DNA of 9,865 nucleotides. It comes from CAZIPZ01 sp964541075. Lineage in GTDB: Bacteria > Acidobacteriota > Terriglobia > 20CM-2-55-15. A model generated the notes under the pieces. It did no database searches and was not told the DNA's origin. It saw nothing but the letters and a program-made list of their open reading frames with translations. Of the stretch, positions 1-5,923 are shown in pieces. The translations under genes were made by a program, and so were the position numbers. How positions within the stretch are numbered: position 1 is the stretch's first letter; each line of letters starts with the position of its first letter. The stretch lies in NCBI GenBank assembly GCA_964541075.1, contig CAZIPZ010000153.1, positions 1 to 9,865 of the forward strand. The letters run 5' to 3'.

Positions 1-239
1 GGTCGTCCATGAGTCGCCCACCGCGTGTGACCAAGACCAAATTGCCCCGTTATCGGCCGCTTCTCGATAAGTTCCTCAAGATTCTTCAATTTGCCGGAAC
101 TTCGGCGGACCTGAAGGTTGGCGTCCTGAATGATGGCAATGCCGGCCGAATCATAGCCTCGATATTCGAGCGATTTGAGGCCGCCCATGATGATGGGAAC
201 AGGGTCTCGTGGACCAACATATCCAAAAATGCCGCACAT
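1..239 (-). CDS. glmS: GlmS, glutamine-fructose-6-phosphate aminotransferase (partial, N-terminal part)
   Basis: This gene makes glucosamine-6-phosphate from fructose-6-phosphate and glutamine, the committed step of the amino-sugar and UDP-GlcNAc pathway in the cytosol. Only the first 79 codons are inside the window; the 3' part runs off position 1. Reading from the ATG at 239, the protein begins MCGIFGYVG. Removal of Met exposes Cys2, the N-terminal nucleophile of the class II glutaminase domain. Further on are LEYRGYDSAGIA and, at the window edge, GHTRWATHG, which carries the Arg and His of the glutamine-binding pocket in this family. The start is fixed by the need for Cys at position 2. 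It lies 59 bp after the glmU stop on the same strand, so the two are probably co-transcribed. That gap is too short for a glmS ribozyme. No strong ribosome binding site is visible. The identity is secure; the isomerase domains cannot be checked. Confidence 0.96.
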   Translation of the reverse strand, partial: MCGIFGYVGPRDPVPIIMGGLKSLEYRGYDSAGIAIIQDANLQVRRSSGKLKNLEELIEKRPITGQFGLGHTRWATHGR

Positions 240-298
240 GACGCTTCAGGATAACACAGGTGAGATGGCGGTCTTTTGGCTGGACTGCGGCATACAAA

Positions 299-1669
299 TC
301 ATGGTTTCTTCTTGCGTGTCTTCACCCATTCCTCTTTGACGGTTTGGCGGCCGCGCGCTATGGCCAGAGAGCCGGGAGGAACGTCGTCGGTGATCGAGGA
401 ACCTGCGGCGACGTATGCCCCCTTTCCCACTCGGACGGGCGCAATGAGTTGGGAATCGCTCCCGATAAAGACTCCGTCTTCGATATGCGTGGGATGCTTC
501 GCCACACCGTCGTAATTGCAGGTGATTGTTCCAGCGCCAATGTTAACGTTCTTGCCGATAGTCGCATCACCCAAATAGGTCAGATGCATCGACTTCGTGC
601 CCGAATCGAGTGTGGATTTCTTGATTTCAACGAAGTTGCCCACTTTGACCTTGTTCGCCAGCGCGGCGCCCATCCGGATATGCGCATACGGTCCCACAGA
701 GACATCCTCGCCCACCGAGCTGTCCATGATGATGCAGCCATCTAAAACGGTGGAGCGGCCGCCTATCTGCGAATTCGAAATCCGCGAAAAGGAATGAATG
801 GTGGCGTCTTCACCGATCACAGTCGCACCAGTTATCTGAACCGAGGGATAGATGACCGTATCCGGACCGATCTGCACCGTCTCGTCAATGAACGTGCTTT
901 CAGGATCGATGATGCTGACGCCTTCGGTCATGAGTGCTTCACATTTTCGGCGCCTCATGATGCGATCAATGGCCGCAAGTTCCTGCCGTGTGTTGATGCC
1001 GAGAATCTCGTCGACTTTCTCAACCTTGAACACTCCGGCCTTCTGTCCCTGATTCACCAGAACTCCAATGACGTCGGTCAGGTAGTACTCTTTCTGAGCG
1101 TTGTTGTTCTGCGTCTTACTCAACGCTTCGAAAAGAACCGGAGCGTTGAAAACATAAATGCCGGAATTGATCTCGGTGATCAGCCTGATCTCGGGCGATG
1201 CATCCCGGTGTTCAACAATCGCCTCGATCTCGTCCACATTTCTCCGGACGACTCGTCCGTAACCGTAGGGGTTTGGAGCGTCTGCCGTCAGAACGGACGC
1301 TTTGAAACCACCATCGACGTGAAACTTCAGAAATCGCTGGAGGGTTGCTGCTTCTATCAATGGGACGTCTCCCGGCAGAACGACAAGGTCTCCCGTATAT
1401 TCAGCCAGATGTTGGCGGGCAGCCATCACCGCATGTCCGGTGCCGAGTTGCTGTGTCTGTTCAACGAAAGTGGCTTCCGGAGCCAACGCCTTGACCTCCT
1501 CGGCCTGGCGACCCACCACGATCGAGACATCAGGAGAAATCTCACGCGCCGCGCGGAGAACGTGATGAATCAATGGGACGCCCCCCACCGGATGCAGCAC
1601 CTTGGCCTTTTTTGACTTCATGCGAGTGCTCTTACCCGCCGCAAGAATAAGGATCCGAATGTTGTCCAT
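299..1669 (-). CDS. glmU: GlmU, bifunctional GlcNAc-1-P uridyltransferase / GlcN-1-P acetyltransferase
   Basis: GlmU carries out the last two steps to UDP-GlcNAc: acetylation of glucosamine-1-phosphate from acetyl-CoA, then UMP transfer from UTP. From the ATG at 1669 the protein is 456 residues, the usual family length. The N-terminal nucleotidyltransferase shows LAAGKSTRMKS (9-19), QLGTGHA (74-80), LPGDVPL (98-104) and NSGIYVF (168-174). From about 250 the sequence turns into left-handed beta-helix hexapeptide repeats of the acetyltransferase. These include GNFVEIKKS, MHLTYLGDA with His362 matching the catalytic His of E. coli GlmU, and NIGAGTITCNYDG. The last 15 residues are basic. The start is ambiguous: a TTG at 1681 would overlap the glmR stop (TTGA), and ATGs lie at 1675 and 1669. 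I chose 1669 because it best fits the family N-terminus and has a weak GAGA about 8 nt upstream. Translational coupling to glmR is likely. Confidence 0.96.
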   Translation of the reverse strand: MDNIRILILAAGKSTRMKSKKAKVLHPVGGVPLIHHVLRAAREISPDVSIVVGRQAEEVKALAPEATFVEQTQQLGTGHAVMAARQHLAEYTGDLVVLPGDVPLIEAATLQRFLKFHVDGGFKASVLTADAPNPYGYGRVVRRNVDEIEAIVEHRDASPEIRLITEINSGIYVFNAPVLFEALSKTQNNNAQKEYYLTDVIGVLVNQGQKAGVFKVEKVDEILGINTRQELAAIDRIMRRRKCEALMTEGVSIIDPESTFIDETVQIGPDTVIYPSVQITGATVIGEDATIHSFSRISNSQIGGRSTVLDGCIIMDSSVGEDVSVGPYAHIRMGAALANKVKVGNFVEIKKSTLDSGTKSMHLTYLGDATIGKNVNIGAGTITCNYDGVAKHPTHIEDGVFIGSDSQLIAPVRVGKGAYVAAGSSITDDVPPGSLAIARGRQTVKEEWVKTRKKKP

Positions 1670-1677
1670 CGTCATTC

Positions 1678-2631
1678 TCAAAGGTGTGCCATTTCCCAGA
1701 CCGCCTTGGCAAGGCGATCCGGATCGTGGCGAATTACTCCATCGTCGGCAAGCAGGTCGCGCTCAACCACCGTCAAGCCAAGCGCGCGCAACCGGTCATG
1801 GTCGGCCTCAACAAGCCGTGCGTTCTCCGCCTCATATCTTTTAAGGGTATCTGCCGAAGGCGTCGCATTGTTGAGCAGGACCTTGGGAAAAATGACCCCT
1901 CCGCAATGAGCGGCCATCACTTGAACGTGGTCGGCGGCAGAATATCCAACCGTCTCGCCTGGCTGAGTCATGATGTTTTGAATATATATCTTAGTCGCGC
2001 GTGACGCTCGTATTGCGCTTATGACTTCATTCACCAAAAGGTTCGGAATCAGACTGGTGTACAGCGAACCCGGACCAATCGTTAGAACGTCAGCCTCAAC
2101 GATCGCTTCGATTGCCGCCGGAAGCGGGTGCGCGTCGATGGGCTCAAGTTGCACTCTCTTGATCCTGCGACTGTCGGCTGATATCCGTGTTTCACCTTCA
2201 ACCCACGTTCCATCTTCCAGTTCAGCGCGAAGCGAAACCACTGAGTTGGTGGATGGATAAATAGCCCCTTTAATGGCCAGCACTTCCGAAGTCAGATGCA
2301 CGGCCTCCGCAAAATCGCCGGTGACACCGGCCATTGCCGAAAGGAAAAGATTTCCAAAGCTATGATCGTGGAGCCCTCCTTCACTGCTGAATCGAAATCG
2401 AAAGAGGCGCGACATCAAACCCTCGTCCTCGGACAAAGCGATCATGCAGTTGCGGATGTCCCCAGGCGGGATGACGCCTAGCTCCTCACGCAGCCGACCG
2501 GAGCTTCCACCATCATCTGTTACGGTCACAATCGCCGACAGTTTTGCAGGACATTTTTTAAGGCCGCGCAGGAGGGTGGAAAGCCCGGTTCCGCCACCGA
2601 CGGAAACGATTCTAGGCTTCGTGGAAATCAC
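1678..2631 (-). CDS. glmR: GlmR/YvcK family UDP-GlcNAc-binding regulator (CofD-like fold)
   Basis: This 317-residue protein belongs to the YvcK/GlmR family, a CofD-like Rossmann fold. In Bacillus the family member binds UDP-GlcNAc and helps direct carbon into amino sugars by stimulating GlmS; it is needed for growth on gluconeogenic carbon. The sequence shows the nucleotide-binding GGGTG (12-16), TDDGGSSG (38-45), GDIRNC (57-62), HSFGNLF (90-96), GPGSLYTS (186-193) and NIMTQPGET (219-227), all in family order. Length is normal. No signal peptide or membrane segment is seen. The start is a GTG at 2631 that overlaps the stop of the upstream TPR gene (GTGA), and the stop abuts glmU, so translation of the three is probably coupled. 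In older annotation this family is called gluconeogenesis factor or uridine diphosphate-N-acetylglucosamine-binding protein. Its position directly before glmU and glmS fits the Bacillus function, but activity here is inferred from homology. Confidence 0.93.
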   Translation of the reverse strand: MISTKPRIVSVGGGTGLSTLLRGLKKCPAKLSAIVTVTDDGGSSGRLREELGVIPPGDIRNCMIALSEDEGLMSRLFRFRFSSEGGLHDHSFGNLFLSAMAGVTGDFAEAVHLTSEVLAIKGAIYPSTNSVVSLRAELEDGTWVEGETRISADSRRIKRVQLEPIDAHPLPAAIEAIVEADVLTIGPGSLYTSLIPNLLVNEVISAIRASRATKIYIQNIMTQPGETVGYSAADHVQVMAAHCGGVIFPKVLLNNATPSADTLKRYEAENARLVEADHDRLRALGLTVVERDLLADDGVIRHDPDRLAKAVWEMAHL

Positions 2632-3386
2632 TTCTCGTGAGAAGCAAGGAGTTGCTGGAAGTCTGAATCCTCGATGAGGCTCTCGAAATCGCTATCGCGC
2701 GCCGCGAGATAGCGGTTTTCAGGTCTATTGTGAATAGATTGCTTAAGGAAGCCGAGAGCGTCTTCTCGGTTTCCCTGCAGGGCGTTTGCTGCAGCCAAAG
2801 CATAAAGAATGTGGTCGCCTTTAGGGGCAAGCTTCAGCGCATGTTGCAGATGCTGAATGGCGGATCCAAGTTCACGACGATTCAAGTCAGCTACGCCGAC
2901 GTTGTAATGGTCCTCGGAGGAGCGCAATACGGTTCGAGCGCTTTCCTGAACCTTCTTTTCACAAGCATGGATGAGGACCTTAGCCCGATCCTGAATCTCG
3001 GCTTCATCTGGGTGGTCGGCCAGGAGACTCTCAAATTTGTTAATGGCTTTCTCAAACTGTTCGGCATGCATCAATTTGATGCCCGCCTCGTATGCCTGAA
3101 TCGCGCTTGCAAAGTCTCTTGAAGGAGCGCGACGGAGAACAGGCGACGTAGAGGCCGTCGAGTTCCCCTTCGGCGCCACTTTAGAGGAAGTTGCAGCCTT
3201 ATCCGAGTTCGCCCGACGAACGGACGTCTTCTTTATCGCAACTTTGGAAGGTTTCTTGGAGGGCTTCGCAACTCCGGCAGGTTTAGCTTTCAATCTCAAT
3301 GATTTAACACCTGCGCCAGAACTGCGGGAAGCCTTCTTGGCGGATCTCAGCTTCGTTTTTCCTTTGCTTGTCATCGATCGACTCAT
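2628..3386 (-). CDS. TPR protein with lysine-rich disordered N-terminal tail
   Basis: This 252-residue protein has two parts. Residues 1-90 are low in complexity and rich in Lys, Arg, Ser, Ala and Pro (for example KPSKKPSKVAIKK), strongly basic and probably disordered, recalling histone H1-like tails. Residues 93-225 contain about three tetratricopeptide repeats: near 93-126 (ending FEKAINKFESLLADHP), 158-190 (YNVGVADLNRRELGSAIQHL region) and 192-225. Residues 226-249 (AARDSDFESLIEDSDFQQLL) look like the end-of-group TPR cap often seen in Acidobacteria. No signal peptide or membrane segment is visible. TPRs usually bind proteins, and the tail could bind nucleic acid or an acidic partner; neither is shown. 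The ATG at 3386 is supported by GAGG at 3393-3396 and a consensus-like promoter just upstream. A second ATG at 3374 is possible. The gene overlaps glmR by 4 bp, so a role linked to GlmR is reasonable but unproven. Confidence 0.85.
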   Translation of the reverse strand: MSRSMTSKGKTKLRSAKKASRSSGAGVKSLRLKAKPAGVAKPSKKPSKVAIKKTSVRRANSDKAATSSKVAPKGNSTASTSPVLRRAPSRDFASAIQAYEAGIKLMHAEQFEKAINKFESLLADHPDEAEIQDRAKVLIHACEKKVQESARTVLRSSEDHYNVGVADLNRRELGSAIQHLQHALKLAPKGDHILYALAAANALQGNREDALGFLKQSIHNRPENRYLAARDSDFESLIEDSDFQQLLASHEK

Positions 3387-3604
3387 TCGGCGCCTCGAAT
3401 GGGCAACTTATAAAGGTTGTACAAGGCAATGTCAAGCCACGGAGGAATCGTCTCGATGCGGGTCAGCTGAAGATCATGCGCAGCTGCAAGGAACTTAATG
3501 GGAGCAGAGCACTTCGCGTCGGAACGGGGCGACGCAATGCGGCAATGCTGAAGCGAATCGGAGCGTTGCGACGGAAGTCCGTAGAAATCCAACAACATTG
3601 GCAA
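3383..3604 (-). CDS. Doubtful 73-codon ORF between csrA and the TPR gene
   Basis: This ORF lies in the gap between csrA and the TPR gene, starting at a TTG (3604) or ATG (3598) about 30 bp after the csrA stop and ending in a TGA that overlaps the TPR ATG. The spacing looks operon-like, but the protein has no domain I recognise. It contains several Cys and Arg residues and has no clear hydrophobic core. Its first residues, MLLDFYGL, resemble the start of ExeA-type secretion ATPases, yet the match ends there and other frames do not continue it convincingly. A strong sigma70-like promoter for the TPR gene sits inside its 3' end (3407-3435), which argues that this is a regulatory gap. It may be non-coding, a real small gene, or the decayed 5' end of an ExeA-like gene. 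I favour non-coding. Confidence 0.2.
   Translation of the reverse strand: MPMLLDFYGLPSQRSDSLQHCRIASPRSDAKCSAPIKFLAAAHDLQLTRIETIPPWLDIALYNLYKLPIRGAE
3407..3435 (-). promoter_or_regulatory. Sigma70-type promoter for the TPR-glmR-glmU-glmS genes
   Basis: On the minus strand a perfect -35 box TTGACA (3430-3435) is followed after exactly 17 nt by TATAAG (3407-3412), which differs from the consensus -10 at one base. The predicted start of transcription is near 3400, giving a leader of only about 14 nt that contains GAGG (3393-3396) before the ATG at 3386. This is the best promoter-like match I found in the window. It would let the TPR and amino-sugar genes be transcribed independently of csrA. Confidence 0.7.
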
Positions 3605-3632
3605 GCCGAGTGCTTTTTAGAGGAACATCGGG

Positions 3633-3872
3633 CTACTGCCTTTTCGACATTCCGACAGCGGCAGGAAGAGCTCGTAGGACCGGTTCCGGTGGACTTTCCA
3701 CAATCTGAGGATGCTCGGTAATAAGCGTGTCTTTTAGACGGGTGTGAATGGCTACGCTTTTGGGCGCCTTAATTCCGAATCGGACTCTATTTCTACCCAC
3801 TTCAAGAATTGTGATCTCAATATCGTCAGCGAGGACAATCTTTTGATCTTTCTTCCGGCTGATAATAAGCAT
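3633..3872 (-). CDS. csrA: CsrA family RNA-binding translational regulator, divergent
   Basis: CsrA proteins are small dimers that bind GGA-containing hairpins in mRNA leaders and usually block translation. This 79-residue protein begins MLIISRKKDQKIVLADDIEI and continues through ILEVGRNRVRFGIKAPKSVAIH, matching the five-strand CsrA core, with Arg6, Gly33, Ala36, Pro37, Lys38 and His43 in place. Two features are unusual. The position of the RNA-binding Arg44 of E. coli CsrA is Thr here (His43-Thr44-Arg45), and the usual REEIY-like end is missing. The C-terminal tail is also longer than the roughly 61-residue E. coli protein and rich in Pro and Glu. The ATG at 3872 follows GAGGT (3878-3882) at good spacing. 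No flagellar genes or fliW are adjacent. The next gene on this strand has its own promoter, so csrA may be transcribed alone or read through. Family membership is firm; normal RNA binding is not assured. Confidence 0.88.
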   Translation of the reverse strand: MLIISRKKDQKIVLADDIEITILEVGRNRVRFGIKAPKSVAIHTRLKDTLITEHPQIVESPPEPVLRALPAAVGMSKRQ

Positions 3873-3888
3873 GACATACCTCGACGAA

Positions 3889-3922
3889 GAACTCTGCTAT
3901 CTGATAGATCGCTGCAGAGTTC
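3889..3922. repeat. Inverted repeat in the csrA leader / csrA-dacB divergent region
   Basis: A perfect 9-bp inverted repeat, GAACTCTGC at 3889-3897 and GCAGAGTTC at 3914-3922, is separated by 16 nt. A smaller inverted pair CTATC/GATAG lies at 3897-3907. On the csrA transcript the hairpin would end 6 nt before the ribosome binding site GAGGT (3878-3882). No T-tract follows on either strand, so it does not look like a terminator. It could be an operator or a leader hairpin; no GGA is in the loop. Confidence 0.6.
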
Positions 3923-3974
3923 CAAAAATACCGAAGACTTTTCGCTTTTCTACGTTTGCGGGATTTTGGGGGTT

Positions 3975-3986
3975 CTCATTTATGAG
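3975..3986. promoter_or_regulatory. Short palindrome upstream of dacB
   Basis: CTCATTTATGAG is a perfect palindrome with 5-bp arms and a 2-nt centre, in the divergent csrA-dacB region 30 bp before the dacB ATG. It could be an operator half of this shared control region. At this length chance is possible. I found no convincing -35/-10 pair for either gene in 3873-4015. Confidence 0.25.
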
Positions 3987-4023
3987 CTTTTCTGGCAGAA
4001 TTGTCCCGCTTTCAAATGATTAG
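3982..4023 (+). CDS. Possible 13-codon leader ORF overlapping the dacB start
   Basis: An ATG at 3982 opens a 13-codon ORF (MSFSGRIVPLSND) that ends in TAG at 4021-4023, so it overlaps the dacB ATG (4016) in another frame. A GGGGG run at 3968-3972 sits 9 nt before its ATG and could pair with the anti-Shine-Dalgarno sequence with one wobble, whereas dacB itself has no visible ribosome binding site. A translationally coupled leader peptide is possible. Chance is the main alternative. Confidence 0.2.
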   Translation: MSFSGRIVPLSND

Positions 4024-5215
4024 GCGCCTCTTTTCGATTACTTGCGTAATGCTTCTCTTGCTTTGGCCTACTCAGGCGCAAGAGACGACCAAATCCACCC
4101 TCATGGTGGTTCCGCTTGTGCCAGCACGCCTGAACACCGTCTCCGAATCGAACTACCTCAATCAGCTTGCGATCCGCGGCTACCGGTTGGAAACCCAAGG
4201 ACTTCTGATTGAATCAATGGATGGTTCGAAGGTGTTTGCCGAACTCAACAGCAACACCGCGTTTAATCCGGCGTCGGTGATCAAGCTCGCCACCTCATTC
4301 GCTGCGCTCTCCAAATTCGGTCCGGAGCACCAATTCGAAACAGCCGTTTATGCCGACGGTTCTCTGGACAAGAAGACGCGCACCCTCAAAGGCGATTTAG
4401 TTCTTATGAGTGAGGGCGATCCCACTCTGAACACCACGGATGTTAATCGGCTCATTCGTCAGGTAATCAAGTCTGGGATATCGCGGGTCACAGGTGATCT
4501 GGTCATCTCCGGACCCCTGGCTTTCGGCGCGTCCTTCACCACGGATAGTGCGATCAAAGCATTGAAGTTCAGCATCCGCAAGCTGGGACTGCGAATCGGG
4601 GGAGAAACCAAGAAGAAGGAAATCGAGAAGCCGGACGGCGAGCACGTTGCCAGCCTGGTGTCGAAGAGTCTGCGAAGCATTCTTTTCTTTCAGAACGCGC
4701 ATAGCAGCAATCCGATCGCGGAACGTGTCGGCAATGCCGTTGGCGGACCAGCGGCCGTAGAGCACTTTCTGGAGGAGCAGGTTGGTATTCCCGCTCCAGA
4801 CGTCTACATCACCAGAACATCCGGGCTCGATTTCAACCGGATTACAGCCCAAGGAACGGTTCAGCTTCTACGGCAGATGGCGAAATGGCTGGAAACGAAT
4901 GGCATGCTGCCGCAGGACATCATGCCTGTCGCCGGAATTGATCCCGGCACACTACACGCGCGCTTCACCAGCGAACCGTATCGCGGCGGAATCGTCGCCA
5001 AAACGGGGACCTTACCGGGGACCGATGGTGGTGTGAGCACGCTTGCCGGCATCCTCTATTCTCGAGACTCGGGACCGCTTATTTTCGCGATCTTCAACAC
5101 GAAAGCGAACGTGAATACATCACGACGATTGCAGGATGGTCTCTTGAAGGCTTTTGTGGCCGAATTGGGCGGGATTGCGGTCGTTAGTGCGTCATCGCGT
5201 AAATTAAGTAATTGA
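4016..5215 (+). CDS. dacB: DacB/PBP4-type D-alanyl-D-alanine carboxypeptidase/endopeptidase (peptidase S13)
   Basis: This is a low-molecular-mass penicillin-binding protein that trims or cuts peptidoglycan peptide cross-links outside the inner membrane. From ATG 4016 it has 399 residues. Residues 1-21 form a signal peptide (basic RR, then a VMLLLLW core, likely cut near TQA). The three active-site motifs are present: Ser87-Val-Ile-Lys90, Ser230-Ser-Asn232 followed by IAE, and Lys329-Thr-Gly331 followed by TLPGTDGGVSTLAG. The S13-typical GDPTL is at 134-138. The SxxK-SxN distance is about 143 residues against about 244 in E. coli PBP4, so the inserted domains are much reduced. An upstream TTG at 4001 would add five residues; I prefer 4016 because it gives a clean signal peptide. 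No ribosome binding site is clear. The 3' end overlaps the convergent DUF4159 gene. Carboxypeptidase versus endopeptidase activity cannot be told from sequence. Confidence 0.92.
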   Translation: MIRRLFSITCVMLLLLWPTQAQETTKSTLMVVPLVPARLNTVSESNYLNQLAIRGYRLETQGLLIESMDGSKVFAELNSNTAFNPASVIKLATSFAALSKFGPEHQFETAVYADGSLDKKTRTLKGDLVLMSEGDPTLNTTDVNRLIRQVIKSGISRVTGDLVISGPLAFGASFTTDSAIKALKFSIRKLGLRIGGETKKKEIEKPDGEHVASLVSKSLRSILFFQNAHSSNPIAERVGNAVGGPAAVEHFLEEQVGIPAPDVYITRTSGLDFNRITAQGTVQLLRQMAKWLETNGMLPQDIMPVAGIDPGTLHARFTSEPYRGGIVAKTGTLPGTDGGVSTLAGILYSRDSGPLIFAIFNTKANVNTSRRLQDGLLKAFVAELGGIAVVSASSRKLSN

Positions 5216-5903
5216 CGCCAAGCCGCACCGATTTCGCCGCGGGCTGAAAAGGCATTTCACCGCGATCCACCCACTCCCAGAACTCGCCGAAGTCATTATT
5301 CAGGTTCGCGACGAACAGGAGTCTTCCCTTTTCGTCATTCATTCCCCAAAACTCGACTCCGCGCCCCTGAAATCGCCCGTCGTAGTATGGCGGCTGCATT
5401 TCCAGGGAATCGATGTCGTAGAAGGTGTGGAAGACCTCGTGCGAGAGGTCCAGGCGGTACATGTTCCGGTCTGGAAAGACAATCTTCATTTGACGCTGGA
5501 GATTGTCAAGGTCGCGGCCGCGGAAATCGTCGAATATGGCAAATCCTCCGCGATTGAAGTACTCGCGAAATCCCCTGACTTCCCTTTCGGTCAGCTCCAT
5601 AAAGCCGGGCTCCGAAATATAGAGAAACGGATACTTGAAAACATCCGGCTCATCCAACCGGACGATCTGATAGGCCTCATTATTCGTGTAAACGCCGGTG
5701 ACCTCGCGGAGCAATGAAAGGTAAAGGTCTTCCGCGTAGGGATAATCGTGGTGCCACGGCGCCTCGCGGTCCATGACAGCCCGGAAGTCCATGGTAAATT
5801 GGACTCTGGCAAAGGTGAACTCTGTATCGCGAGAGGGAATGTCCGAATTCCCCTGGGAAACAAACAGCGCCAGGAAAATCAAAACGACCACGAATTTCTT
5901 CAT
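5184..5903 (-). CDS. Secreted DUF4159 domain protein
   Basis: This 239-residue protein starts with a signal peptide (MKKFVVVLIFLALFVSQGNS) and the rest matches my recollection of the DUF4159 family. Recognisable stretches are FTFARVQFTMDF (29-40), APWHHDYPYAEDLY, PFLYISEPGFMELTEREV, FNRGGFAIFDDF and, near the end, a Trp-rich segment followed by KSVRLGVNYLIYAMTH. The fold is thought to resemble class I glutamine amidotransferases, but no catalytic Cys-His-Glu triad is evident and the function is unknown. In other genomes the family often lies near MoxR ATPase and DUF58 genes; none is here. The ATG at 5903 is 20 bp from the divergent proline dehydrogenase ATG. The 3' end overlaps dacB by 32 bp, tail to tail. 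A cell-envelope or periplasmic role is only an inference from the signal peptide. Confidence 0.82.
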   Translation of the reverse strand: MKKFVVVLIFLALFVSQGNSDIPSRDTEFTFARVQFTMDFRAVMDREAPWHHDYPYAEDLYLSLLREVTGVYTNNEAYQIVRLDEPDVFKYPFLYISEPGFMELTEREVRGFREYFNRGGFAIFDDFRGRDLDNLQRQMKIVFPDRNMYRLDLSHEVFHTFYDIDSLEMQPPYYDGRFQGRGVEFWGMNDEKGRLLFVANLNNDFGEFWEWVDRGEMPFQPAAKSVRLGVNYLIYAMTH

Positions 5904-5923
5904 AGCCCCGAAGTATACGCCCT

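Noticed and set aside
240..298. glmS ribozyme or riboswitch upstream of glmS
   Set aside because: Only 59 bp separate glmU and glmS, too short for the ribozyme core, and no matching structure is visible.
794..1615. Long plus-strand ORF of 273 codons opposite glmU
   Set aside because: It lies antisense to a complete glmU with all motifs, and its translation resembles no family; it is a shadow frame.
3601..3632. CTTTTT run after csrA as a terminator
   Set aside because: The T-run is on the plus strand, where no gene ends, and the possible stem before it is only about 3 bp. On the csrA strand it reads as an A-run.
4397..4852. Minus-strand ORF of 151 codons opposite dacB
   Set aside because: It lies wholly within the dacB coding region on the other strand and shows no recognisable motif.
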